Shown one piece after another: positions 11,598 through 20,633 of a stretch of 64,000 nt of DNA. Under the pieces are notes generated by a model. It did not search any database. It was not told the DNA's origin and worked only from the letters and a program-made list of their open reading frames with translations. Every line of letters starts with the position of its first letter. The stretch's first letter is position 1. The position numbers and the translations under genes were made by a program. This DNA comes from Aquatica leii (taxonomy: Eukaryota > Arthropoda > Insecta > Coleoptera > Lampyridae), in contig CM069433.1 of NCBI GenBank assembly GCA_035610365.1, forward strand, positions 131,458,545 to 131,522,544. The letters are read 5' to 3'.

Positions 11598-13418
11598 ATG
11601 GAAGGCGAAACTCCAAATTTCAACATTAAGGCATTTTTAATCGAATATGAGAATCATCGATGTCTTTGGGACAAAGTTCATCTCCATTTTAAAGATAGAT
11701 TAGTGAGGAGTAAAGCAAAAGAGGATCTTATTCGACAATTTGGAATAAGCGACATTAAATCACTTCGCAAAAAAATAAGAAGTATCCGAGGTACGTACAA
11801 TACGGAAGTACGAAAAATAAAGGACTCGAAGAAAAGCGGCTCAGGAACTAATGAAACGTATGTGCCGAAGCTGGTTTGGTTCGAAGTAGCTGACCGTTTT
11901 TTAAGACAAACAACAGAAATATTTTCCGAATCGAATGTGGTAAGTTAATAGGCAGTTATTTATTATGCAAAAGGTTAAAATGAAGGTTTAGTCAGCATAT
12001 AGTTTAATTTTCGAGCCCTTACGGAATAATTTTAAATACAAATTTTTACCCTTTGACAAGTTTTTATTTTTACTTTTTATAAACTAAATAATCATTCCAT
12101 CTTGCCATGAGACGGCCCCGTCACCAACAAAATAATCGGCAAAACAATTTCTTCTTTCTTGGGCAACGCTTCCATAATGGCGACTTGCTGTCTTACACAT
12201 ATTCTGTAGTCCATTGGCGGGTGGATATTGGTGCCAGTTACCAGGAATGATGCTACCGGTATTATGATTTTCAGTGTCCACCGTTATATTATCGTTTATA
12301 CTATTTGTTTTTCTAATCCAGTTATGTAATGCACAACTGGCTTTGACAATTTTCACTGCAGTTTCTTCGGCAACACAAATTGGTTTTCTAAATACTCGAA
12401 ATCGGGCAGCAAGTATTCCAAATGCATTTTCAACAATGCGCCTGGCCCGACAATGTCGATAATTGTAGATTTTCTCCTTATAATCCATATTAGGGCGCCT
12501 TGAATATTGCGTCATAAGATAACATTTTAAGGGGAATGCATCATCTCCCACAATAATAAAATCGGATGGTAAATTTAACATATTTCCCTCTAAAGCAGTT
12601 TTTAGTTTAGTATTAAAGTATTAAATATTGCACCATCTGAATGACTTCCATAGCTTCCTATATCTATAGCAGTAAAACAATAATTGTGATCTACTAAAGC
12701 TAGTAGTACAATACTGAAGGTCCCTTTGTAATTGTAATAGAGGGATGTTGTATTTGACGGGCACTGAATAACAACATGCTTCTCATCCAACGCTCCTACA
12801 CAATTTGGATAGTTCCAATGTGTATGAAATCCTTTTGCAATACTAACCCATTCAGATTTTTCTTTGGGTACCTAAAATAAAAATATTTCGTTACAGAGAA
12901 TAGATGACCTACAGGATGAAAGTGAAGATGTTTCAATGTTTGCAACAAATGATAACGACCAAGAATTACATCGTGCTATTGATGTCATTAGCCCTCCTCC
13001 AAAAAAAACCTACGTAAAAAAGCCAACAAAAGCTCTATTTCGCAAAAGACAAGAATCATCAATTGATAATGCTGTCAAAACTCTGAAGGAAATTTCCCAG
13101 ACACAAACAAATAACGAATTCATAGCCTTTGGAAATTCTGTTGCGATGCAACTTCAAAATCTACCCTTGACAGAAGCTTTACAACTTCAAAGCAATATAA
13201 CACGAACTCGCATAAGCTATATTCAAAGCTCGCAGAACTCTTCCTATGCCAGTTCATTGGATACAGTATCTACAATAAGTACTCCTGCACCTTCTCCGCA
13301 ATCAGAACAAGTACTAAGTATCGGTGAAGTTACGCAGCAGTTTGCAACAGAAGGAGGACAACGTGAACCTGAACAACTAGGGAGTTATTTTTCCAATTGG
13401 GCTTATCAAGCTTTGTAA
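11598..13418 (+). CDS. MADF-domain DNA-binding protein of the Harbinger element, two exons
   Basis: This is the second protein of PIF/Harbinger elements, a Myb/SANT-like (MADF) DNA-binding partner thought to bring transposase to the element ends. Exon 1 is 11598-11939 (ATG after AACAAC), carrying the MADF domain at about residues 8-100 with conserved W residues (CLWDKVH, VWFEVADRF). The donor GTAAGT at 11940 and acceptor ACAG ending at 12896 are strong and both in phase 0. Exon 2 is 12897-13418, acidic at first, then a BESS-like C-terminal helix (NEFIAFGNSVAMQLQNLP) and a Ser/Gln-rich tail. The product would be 287 aa with no internal stop. The 957-bp intron holds the catalytic exon of the opposite-strand transposase. 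Splicing is inferred, not observed. Confidence 0.85.
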
Positions 13419-13804
13419 ATCTGTTTAAAGTAGGTACATACCTGAATGTATTCACTTAATGCCATGTAGATGGCATTTAAGACAACTGGTAAAAAGTGAC
13501 TTATGATGCATTTTGGTACTCTAAACAAATATTGTAAAGATGCGAGTGAGTCGCCGGTTGCCAAATATCTCAGGGTAATCACCAATTTAACTTTAGCTGG
13601 CAGAGCCTGTCTCATCACAGTATCCCGTTTTTGTATGCTATCTTTCACTTTTTCCAATAGATAACGAAACATATTTTCGTTTATACGCAAAAAATTTGCA
13701 AAACATTGCGGATCTTCCAAAGCGAGCTCCCTTGCGAAATTGTCAGAAACTCCTAATTTATGCCTTCTTTGTATCCACTTTCGTACCCAAACTTTTTTTT
13801 CCAT
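12084..13804 (-). pseudogene. Harbinger DDE transposase, two exons, one frameshift
   Basis: This is the nuclease of the element (DDE_Tnp_4 type). Exon 1, 13804-13442, encodes the N-terminal helical region (KVWVRKWIQRRHKLGVSDNF and the LRYLATGDSLASLQYLFRV block). Donor GTATGT starts at 13441 and the acceptor lies at 12873-12872, both phase 0. Exon 2 starts at 12871 and runs to 12084. The first Asp is in GALDEKHV (about residue 150; usual form GxxDGxH, so Gly has become Glu), the second in VIVGDDAFPLK-like VGDDAFPLK (about 231), and Glu in RRIVENAFG (about 269). A one-base frameshift lies between DGAIFN and LKTALEGN at about 12600-12620, so the protein is broken unless corrected. Expected length is about 383 aa. 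Its 570-bp intron contains exon 2 of the MADF gene. Confidence 0.88.
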
Positions 13805-13973
13805 TTATTACTTAATTTATTTTTTTCGTAAGCTATAATTTTCTCAACAACGCGGATACTCGCTTCGATTACTTCTCTAGACGCCATGTTAACTTAACAA
13901 AATATCATGAAATTATAGTGCGTGAAAACGTTTCCATAAAAATGCCATAGTGTCATGACAGGCGCAGCCATGA

Positions 13974-14000
13974 CTTTTAATGTCACGTGAAAACGCACCT
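13974..14000 (-). repeat. Harbinger right terminal inverted repeat
   Basis: Reverse complement begins AGGTGCGTTTTCACGTGACA. It ends at 14000, immediately before the TTA duplication at 14001-14003. Confidence 0.9.
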
Positions 14001-14499
14001 TTACTCCATTTTTATTTTGATTTTATCTGTCATTTCTCCTTCTATTTGCACTATCGCACGTTGTTCAAATTTGCACTACTGCACGTTGTCCAAAATAGAG
14101 ATTTGCATTGATGGTGGTTTCTATTGTATACATGTTTTGTTTTAATATTTATCAGTTGATTGTGCCGTACTTTGTCAAATGTTCTATTGTAATCGATGAA
14201 GCATACATAAATATGTTGTTTAATATCCAGATACCTTTGGAACATCACGTTTAAAGCAATTAGTGCCTCCCTAGTTCCAAAACCTTGTTGAAACCCAAAG
14301 TGATTTTTACTTTGGATTTTCGATTTGGTCTTCTTCTATCAGCTTTAGGATTTCTGTAGGTAATTTGTCCGGTCCCCACCGCCTTTCCATTATTTAAGTG
14401 TCGCAAGACATATGAAACCTCATATGAAGTACTTAAAGTTCTATATACAAATTGGACATTGTAAAATTGAACAAGGTCAATTTTCATCTCAATATACAA
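14001..14499 (-). pseudogene. LINE reverse transcriptase, N-terminal half (antisense)
   Basis: On the minus strand 14499-14260 reads through a block matching the LINE RT start (STSYEVSYVLRHLNNGKAVG). After a frameshift, 14248-14051 carries motif A (VCFIDYNRTFDKVRHNQLI, with the conserved F-I-D-Y context). The segment ends GVRQG across the Harbinger target site and continues at 11341. Upstream endonuclease sequence was not recognised above 14500. Confidence 0.78.
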
Positions 14500-15240
14500 A
14501 AAAGAAACTCTAAAATAAGCACTAAGTGCCGCTTTTCAAACCTGGTATAATCGTCAGATTAGTTATAGTTAGTATAATTTTAAAATTCTGTATAAATTGA
14601 TTGTTAGTTCTATGTTAACCGATAATATGGCAGTATTGTAAAATTATACTAAGTATAAATGTATACCATGTTTGTAAAACCAGCGCTAAAGCAAATAACC
14701 AAAAAAGATAAAAGAAGACCATATTGACGATATTTAATAGAGGTTACACTTTAGCACCAAAAGACTTGAAAATAATTTTGAAAATTTCTGTAAGTTTCTA
14801 TATCTAAGGTCACTTAGAACTAACCAAAGTGGGTGCTAGAAAAACATCAAAAGACGTGTTAGAATGAATTTCAACGCTATGACCAACTTCAGCTTGACAA
14901 AGATGTTAAAAAAACCATCAGAGTACAGGTTCATAAATATGATTTTAAATACTTATTTTTTGAAACTATGTATGGAGCAAAAACGCGCAAATACAGTGCA
15001 TCAAACTTAAGATAATAGATGCATTTGAAATTCGATGCTACCGTAAAATGTATGTACCATAAGACATACTAACGTATTTATATTTTTTTAAAAAAGCGAC
15101 GGACCACCATTTGTTGCCGACAAATTTTTTGATACTTTGGCCATACAATTGGAAAATAGACATGAAGTTTAGAAAAAAATATTGTGCAGGATAAAATATA
15201 CTGCATTAGAACAAGGAGACGATGATGATTTAATCCGGTA
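14500..15240. other. AT-rich DNA without a recognisable gene
   Basis: No supported gene. The LINE endonuclease would be expected on the minus strand here but I could not recognise it. Confidence 0.4.
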
Positions 15241-15310
15241 AAAAGTATAACAGTTTAATATCACTAACTACAAAATACGACCAGGAGTGTTCAACATTCA
15301 CATTAGTAGT

Positions 15311-15760
15311 GTATCTATACGGCTTCATCACTACTTGTCCTTGATTAGCATAGCTATAGGGCTTCAGCACTACTTTGACCTTTAAGACTGTAGCACAACT
15401 TTGACCTTGATTAGCATATAAGCGCAATCGCACAGTTTTGTATGAGGGCAATTGCGCAATTGTCTAATTAGCATAATGTTCTCATTAGTTGGTAATTGTA
15501 ATTAAGCCGTGGGAGATTGCAATGAAGGAAATGATTAGGCGTAGTCAAAATTTAAGTATATGAAGTGTAATAAAAGTAATAACAATTAGGCGTGGTCAAA
15601 TAGTAAGTACGTATGTGTTACTAATGGATATTAGGCGTGGTCGAAATGCATTAGCATAATTTTATGTACTCAGTCGATAGTTGCCATGAAGTCGAGAGAG
15701 TATGTAGTAAAGGTATTGATGATAATGATAATGGCTAATAGGCGTAATCGATATGTAATA
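15311..15760. repeat. Cluster of short dispersed direct repeats
   Basis: CCTTGATTAGCATA occurs at 15339 and 15405, and TTAGCATA recurs near 15467 and 15652. The motif ATTAGGCGTGGTCAAA and close variants occur at 15534, 15585, 15630 and about 15737, all in the same direction. GGCTTCATCACTACTT near 15321 is echoed as GGCTTCAGCACTACTT near 15360. There is no coding support. Confidence 0.7.
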
Positions 15761-15773
15761 ATGTTCTTTCATA

Positions 15774-15930
15774 CTGGTCGTAACGTGTCTAGTCGTTCTC
15801 TCTCGTTGATATATGCATCTACTTTTCCGCGTAGTGTGTAGTGATGAAATTAATGCACTTTTAGATTGGTTATAAGGTGCCTAGTAGTTCTCTTTTCTTC
15901 ATATATTAATTTCTTTTGCAGCCCTCTCTT
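15774..15930. repeat. Imperfect direct duplication of about 50 bp
   Basis: TGGTCGTAACGTGTCTAGTC at about 15775 and TGGTTATAAGGTGCCTAGTA at about 15877 start two copies of a segment about 50 bp long and offset by about 103 bp. Both continue into a TTCTCT-rich run and a TATAT tract. Confidence 0.5.
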
Positions 15931-16265
15931 TTTCTTTGCATGGAAAACCGACTGAGTGCGGGTGTGAAGTGATTAAAAAACTTATTAAAAAACTTGAAGT
16001 GATCACAAAACTGATTAATAAACACTTTTAAAAAACTTACATTATTTATGCGCGCATGTAATGCGCTTAGATGATTTCATTATACAGGGAGCTGTCAAGG
16101 AAAATGATCAAAATTCCATTGTAAAATTGTAGGTGACACAACAACCGACGATATTTACACGAAATTTGTATCAAGTAAATATCCCCTGATTTTGGTAACC
16201 ATTACTATATATGTTGTTATAATGTCGTAAACGAATCACATAAAAATATTTTGCTTACCCTGTAA

Positions 16266-16920
16266 ATGACAAATTTTAGATTCATTTTTAATTCATTAGT
16301 TAGGTATCTAGTATATAATAAAGAATGTAGGATTAAACATTCTTGGTTTAAATATATTGACGAATCCTTTATTGTTTCCAGTCATGTTCATTTCAAATTA
16401 TCTAATTTTGGTAACTATTCAAACAATGAACACGCGAATATCAGGTTTACAATGGAAATCAGAATATAATAATTTTTTACCCGCCCATATAAAAAAATAC
16501 TTATGAGTTTTGTGTCATCGTATCATGTACCGATGTAACATTTGTAGTTTATTACGCTTCCTCTATTTGCCCACTGGACATTCTAGACTAAAACAATATT
16601 ATTTTACTAAATCTCGGTCACGTATGAACATTTTTATTTCCCATTTCAATACAAAATTGTCGTTTCTATCCTATATTAAAACAGATACAGAACTTTTGGT
16701 AAGAACAGCTAGTTTCAACACTATTATAACAAGGTATATACCAAATTCCCTGTTCGTGTGGTTTACTTTACATTGGTAAAACTAGTCGCAATTACCAAAC
16801 TAATTTATTTTTAATAGAAATACCAAAAAGCATAACAATTATCAAACATCTCATTAACTTTAATCACGACTTTGGTTTTAAAAAATCCACATTTTGGTTC
16901 CTAATTGGTACTTATCAATC
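16266..16920 (+). pseudogene. Penelope-like element relic: RT end and GIY-YIG endonuclease
   Basis: The first frame (16266-16469) contains HSWFKYIDESFIV and HANIRFTMEI, matching the Penelope-like RT catalytic block (normally YVDD) and the following FTME strand. After a frameshift, 16733-16790 reads GIYQIPCSCGLLYIGKTSR, the GIY and YIG core of the endonuclease that characterises these elements. The rest is scrambled by stops, and the DD box is damaged (DE). Penelope-like elements are retroelements that use this GIY-YIG nuclease for insertion. Confidence 0.72.
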
Positions 16921-17264
16921 CATGACACACTTTTTTTTACCGTACTCTATCAGATTTGCGCTTACCTAACCTTCTATTTATACTTTTTTGTAAGTCACTT
17001 TTTTTAGAAACTGATTTGGTTGACTAGTTCATTTCTAAGTCCATCACGTTTATAAAATTGAAGATTTAAAAAAAAGTATAATATAAATACTCGAAGAAAA
17101 ATTCACAAAGCAAAACTAATTGTTTTCTGAAATTTTAGACTTATTTTAGGCTAAAGTACAACTCATATCAATGAGTACATTTTGCTGCAGTATTTTCAAA
17201 GAATAGTCAATAATAAGCCGGCATGCTGGGCCAAGTTTTGAGAGCCGTTTAAATACGTTTTTAA

Positions 17265-17415
17265 CATGGTTTCCCGGCGCAGAAAAATGAGAGCACAATC
17301 ATACTTGCCTTAATTGAGGAAATCGAACATGAAATTAAAGACAATAAAAACGCTTATGGACTAAACCGTGACTATTGAGAAGAGATTTTGGGGAAGCAAC
17401 TGCAACCCTGTTAAC
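17265..17415 (+). pseudogene. Harbinger transposase N-terminal relic
   Basis: Across two frames the plus strand reads RRRKMRAQS and then ILALIEEIEHEIKDNKNAYG. This resembles the basic-then-acidic N-terminus that precedes the KRRxWVRxW region in Harbinger transposases. It is short and interrupted by stops. The MADF C-terminal relic lies on the opposite strand just to the right, the mirrored form of the arrangement in the 11.3-14.0 kb element. Confidence 0.45.
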
Positions 17416-17540
17416 AGTTACAAATTACCAGTAATATTTCCAATGAAGTAAATATTTAGTATATATATTTGAACATGTAATCAATAGCAAAAACATCAAT
17501 TGTAGATGTTTCTAAAATCAAAAATTAATTAAAACTAGCA

Positions 17541-17960
17541 GAGATGAGCTGGACTAGTGTATCAGAGGAGTCTGTAGGACTCGATTCACTTGCATTGTTC
17601 GCTGATTGTGACCAATTGTTGTACTGAGGAATTTTTTTTATTTGTTTATTTGCGTATTAAGTGCGGGTGATAGTGAATGTAAAAGGTATGATGATGGCGT
17701 TGTTGCACCTGAATAATTATCACGGTTAACGTATGGCCCAGTTGACTGTGAAGGTTGTTTTTTTTCATAAATCCTGAAGACCGAAATCTGTCAAAAGATT
17801 TTGGATTCCATACTGAGCAACAAGTGCTTGTTCTGCAGTTAAATTTTGTAACTGTTTTGCAACACTATTCCCAAATGCATTAAAACCATTTTCATCATCC
17901 ACAGTTGCATTGACAGGTGAGTGTAAATTCTTGAGCGTAATTATTGAATAGGTAAACCAA
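17541..17960 (-). pseudogene. MADF-protein C-terminal exon relic (Harbinger)
   Basis: On the minus strand about 17910-17780 reads DDENGFNAFGNSVAKQLQNL and then TAEQALVAQYGIQNLL. This is the same BESS-like motif as NNEFIAFGNSVAMQLQNLP in the complete Harbinger element. A Ser/Asn-rich tail follows towards 17541. The MADF domain exon is not seen; the copy is presumably truncated by the neighbouring CAC-ended transposon region. Confidence 0.65.
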
Positions 17961-18076
17961 TACGATAATACTATAAAAGTTGGATTATTTCAAAAACGGT
18001 TAATAATACAGATATGATGTGTATAACTAAATTTGCTTCAAATTGGATCCAAAATTTAAAAATTCATAAATAATTA

Positions 18077-18205
18077 CACTGGTCTGCATGAAAATCGGCC
18101 CTGATACCATTCTTGACGATTCTTATGTAAAATGACCTCCTGAATCCAAAAATGAGCTACGTTTTTACCCATCACCCACCTATTTTGGGGGGACCCCATT
18201 TTTAT
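18077..18205 (+). repeat. Left terminal inverted repeat
   Basis: Starts CACTGGTCTGCATG and includes GACGATTCTTATGTAAAATG and CCCATCACCCACC. It pairs with 20505-20630. Confidence 0.85.
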
Positions 18206-18678
18206 TTTATTTTTTGCATTTCTTTTTAGAATTTTAACTTATAGCCGTTAAACATCCCAAAGCAGGTAATAAAATTTATACCAAAGTATATGGCAAAAGT
18301 TTTGCTATAAAATGTATATAGAAACAACAATAAAATACAAATATATAAGAACAGTAAAAAAATATCAATAAACAGTTAGGAAGATTCACTGCACGACGCT
18401 GGCGATCTCAATACCACATGCAGGTTTTAACAGGAATTTTCGACAGGCTTGAACTTATTACTCTTCTCATTATAGTATATTACATTGTTTGCTTAACTGC
18501 TTCGATCAGTACATCTATAGCTGTTGCAGAGTTAACTTGTCGACGTTTTAAACGTGCTGGATTCTGTGTTCATTTTTGCTCATTTATGTAAAACAGTAAA
18601 ACTACTTTTACTCCGGATTTTTTCGAGTGACTAAGTGTGATTTGTGGTTAATGTCGGGCGTTGAATTACTGTTTAATT

Positions 18679-20317
18679 ATGCCACGCGAGTGTAAAAATC
18701 ATCCCGATAGCTTCTGCTATGTCTGCGGGAAATTAACTTTAAAAGCGCAACGAAAACCCATTTCTCCGCTTGTTAACAGCTTATAAATTGTACTTTGATT
18801 GTCAAGTTGGCGACCAGGACAAGACTTGGGCTCCATCAGTTTGCTGTACGACTTATTACAGTAGTTTGAGCAAATGGTTCAAAGGTACCCGTAAATCAAT
18901 GCCATTTGCTGTGCCTATGGTTTGGTGTGAACCTCGCTGTCATCTTACAAATTGTTACTTTTGTATGACTTCCACCGTCGGGTTTTCGAACAAAAGTAAG
19001 CATACAATTCAGTATCCCAATATTCCGTCAGCTCTAAGACCTGTTCCTCATAACGATACTTTGCCAATCCCAGAGCCCCCAAACACTTATACTCTAGAGT
19101 CGGAAATTGATTTAAAAGACTCTGAGCCACAACCTGGGGCTTCGAATAATACGTTCAATGATGATGAAGAGTATTCCGCAGATTTAGTTTCTCGGCAACC
19201 TCACTCAATCGGAATTAAATGATCTTGTCAGGGATTTGCAGTTACCCAAGACTGGAATCTTTTAGAAAAGGGAGTAAAAATATCTTCTTACAGGACCAGA
19301 CAAGCAACCGTGAAATGTCTTTTCTCAGAAGATAAAGGTTTAGTGTTCTGCTCTAATGCAAACTTATTGATGACAGAGCTACAAATGCCATGTGACCCAG
19401 ACAAATAGAGACTGTTTATAGACTCATCAAAAATAAGCTTAAAAGTTGTCCTGTTGGCAAATGGGAATGACTTCCCATCAGTTCCAGTTGCATACTCTGT
19501 TGATATGAAGGAAACGTAAGAAAACATCTTTAGAATCCTTGATAAAATTAGTTATCATGATTATAAGTGGAAACTTTGCGCTGAATTAAAAGTTGTTGCT
19601 CTACTCACGGGCCTGCAATCAGGATTCACAAAATATTGCTGCTTCCTTTGTCAATGGGATAGCCGAGCCCGAGATAAACATTACATCGTACGGGACTGGC
19701 CTCTGCGAGAAAATCTTATTCCTGGTCAGAAAAATGTCGCCCACAATCCTCTGGTTCCAAAGGAAAATATTTACTTACCACCTTTACACATCAAACTTGG
19801 ATTGATCAAGCAGTTTGTGAAAGCAGTAAACAAGACAGGTGGCGCATTTTAATTTTTGAAAACTAAATTTCCTCGTCTTAGCGAAGCTAAAATCAAAGAA
19901 GGCATTTTTGTTGGTCCCCAGATTAGACAACTCTTCCAAGATTCGACGTTTATTGAACACCTAAATCGAAAAGAAAAACGACCTTGGCTTGCATTTCAAA
20001 ACGTTTGTAAGAACTTCCTGGGTAACCACAAAAGTGAAGATTATGTCGCTCACGTCGAGGAACTGGTTTTAGCGTACAAGGGCATAGGATGTAACATGTC
20101 TCTTAAAGTTCACTTCCTTCACTCGCATCTGGACTTTTTCCCTGTAAATTTAGAAGCAGTCTCGGATGAACACGAGGAACGGTTCCATCAAGACATCGCT
20201 AAACTGGAAAAGAGATTTTCAGGGAAGTGGAATGCAAGCATGTTGGCGGAGTACTGCTGGTTTTTGAAACGAGAGAGCTGTACCTCAGGGTATAAAAGGA
20301 AAGCAAGCACCAAGTAA
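18679..20317 (+). pseudogene. Transposon-borne protein with N-terminal Cys motifs
   Basis: I recognise this as a protein widely repeated in arthropod and cnidarian genomes but cannot name a verified domain. From ATG 18679: CKNHPDSFCYVCGK (Cys pairs), then CQVGDQDKTWAPSVCC, MVWCEPRCHLTNCYFC, an acidic linker, FIDSSK, a CCFLCQWDSRARDKHY block (about 19635-19685), KEGIFVGPQIRQLFQDSTF, GCNMSLKVHFLHSHLDFFP, DEHEERFHQDIAKLEKRF and MLAEYCWFLKRE near the end. Frameshifts near 18770, 19190 and 19265 and stops near 19410, 19520 and 19850 break it, so it is a pseudogene. The His/Asp/Glu-rich C-terminal block is a candidate catalytic region by inference only. Confidence 0.75.
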
Positions 20318-20424
20318 CGATGAATATCTTTTTATTTATTACTGTTTATAGCTAAAATAGTTCTTTTTCCCATTTAAATTAAATTCATGTCCATATATTT
20401 ATTATTATAATAATTATTATAATT

Positions 20425-20450
20425 ATTATTATCGTTCGATAATAATATAT
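20425..20450. repeat. Hairpin TTATTATCG-TT-CGATAATAA
   Basis: Perfect 9-bp arms with a 2-base loop inside an (ATT)n tract just before the right inverted repeat of the CAC-ended transposon. Confidence 0.6.
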
Positions 20451-20504
20451 AATATTTAAATTATAATTAATTTATCGAAAAGTGGTAAAATTAGAGATTT
20501 GGGA

Positions 20505-20630
20505 CTCCCTCAAAAATGGTGGGTGATGGAAGAAAACGGAAGACATATTTGGATTCAGGACGTCATTTTACATAAGAATCACCCGGAATAGTGTCAGGGC
20601 TCGATAAAATTTTTTTTTTGCAGACCGGTG
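20505..20630 (-). repeat. Right terminal inverted repeat
   Basis: Reverse complement starts CACCGGTCTGCA. It shares GTGATTCTTATGTAAAATGA and CCATCACCCACC with the left arm. Confidence 0.85.
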
Positions 20631-20633
20631 TTA

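Larger units (their letters stand above)
11342..14000. mobile_element. PIF/Harbinger DNA transposon, nearly complete (2,659 bp)
   Basis: Both ends, the target duplication and both proteins of the superfamily are present. The left end AGGACCGTTTTCACGTGGCA matches the reverse complement of the right end AGGTGCGTTTTCACGTGACA. The repeat is about 25 bp with three mismatches and is flanked by TTA on both sides. Inside are a plus-strand MADF DNA-binding gene and a minus-strand DDE transposase, both with one intron and interlocked. Extra GTTTTCACG copies lie subterminally at both ends (about 11424 and 13922), plausible transposase sites. One frameshift in the transposase suggests this copy is recently inactivated. 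Confidence 0.93.
18077..20630 (+). mobile_element. DNA transposon with CACYGG ends and about 125-bp terminal inverted repeats
   Basis: The left end CACTGGTCTGCA and the reverse complement of the right end CACCGGTCTGCA begin an imperfect inverted repeat of about 125 bp. A near-identical block GATTCTTATGTAAAATGAC and CATCACCCACC is in both arms. TTA flanks both sides (18074-18076 and 20631-20633), a 3-bp target duplication. CAC-starting ends and a 3-bp duplication resemble the CACTA/Mirage/Chapaev group, but I do not assign the superfamily firmly. It carries one broken plus-strand gene. Confidence 0.85.

Noticed and set aside
12274-12462. Plus-strand 62-codon frame
   Set aside because: Antisense of the Harbinger transposase catalytic exon, whose DDE motifs are clear.
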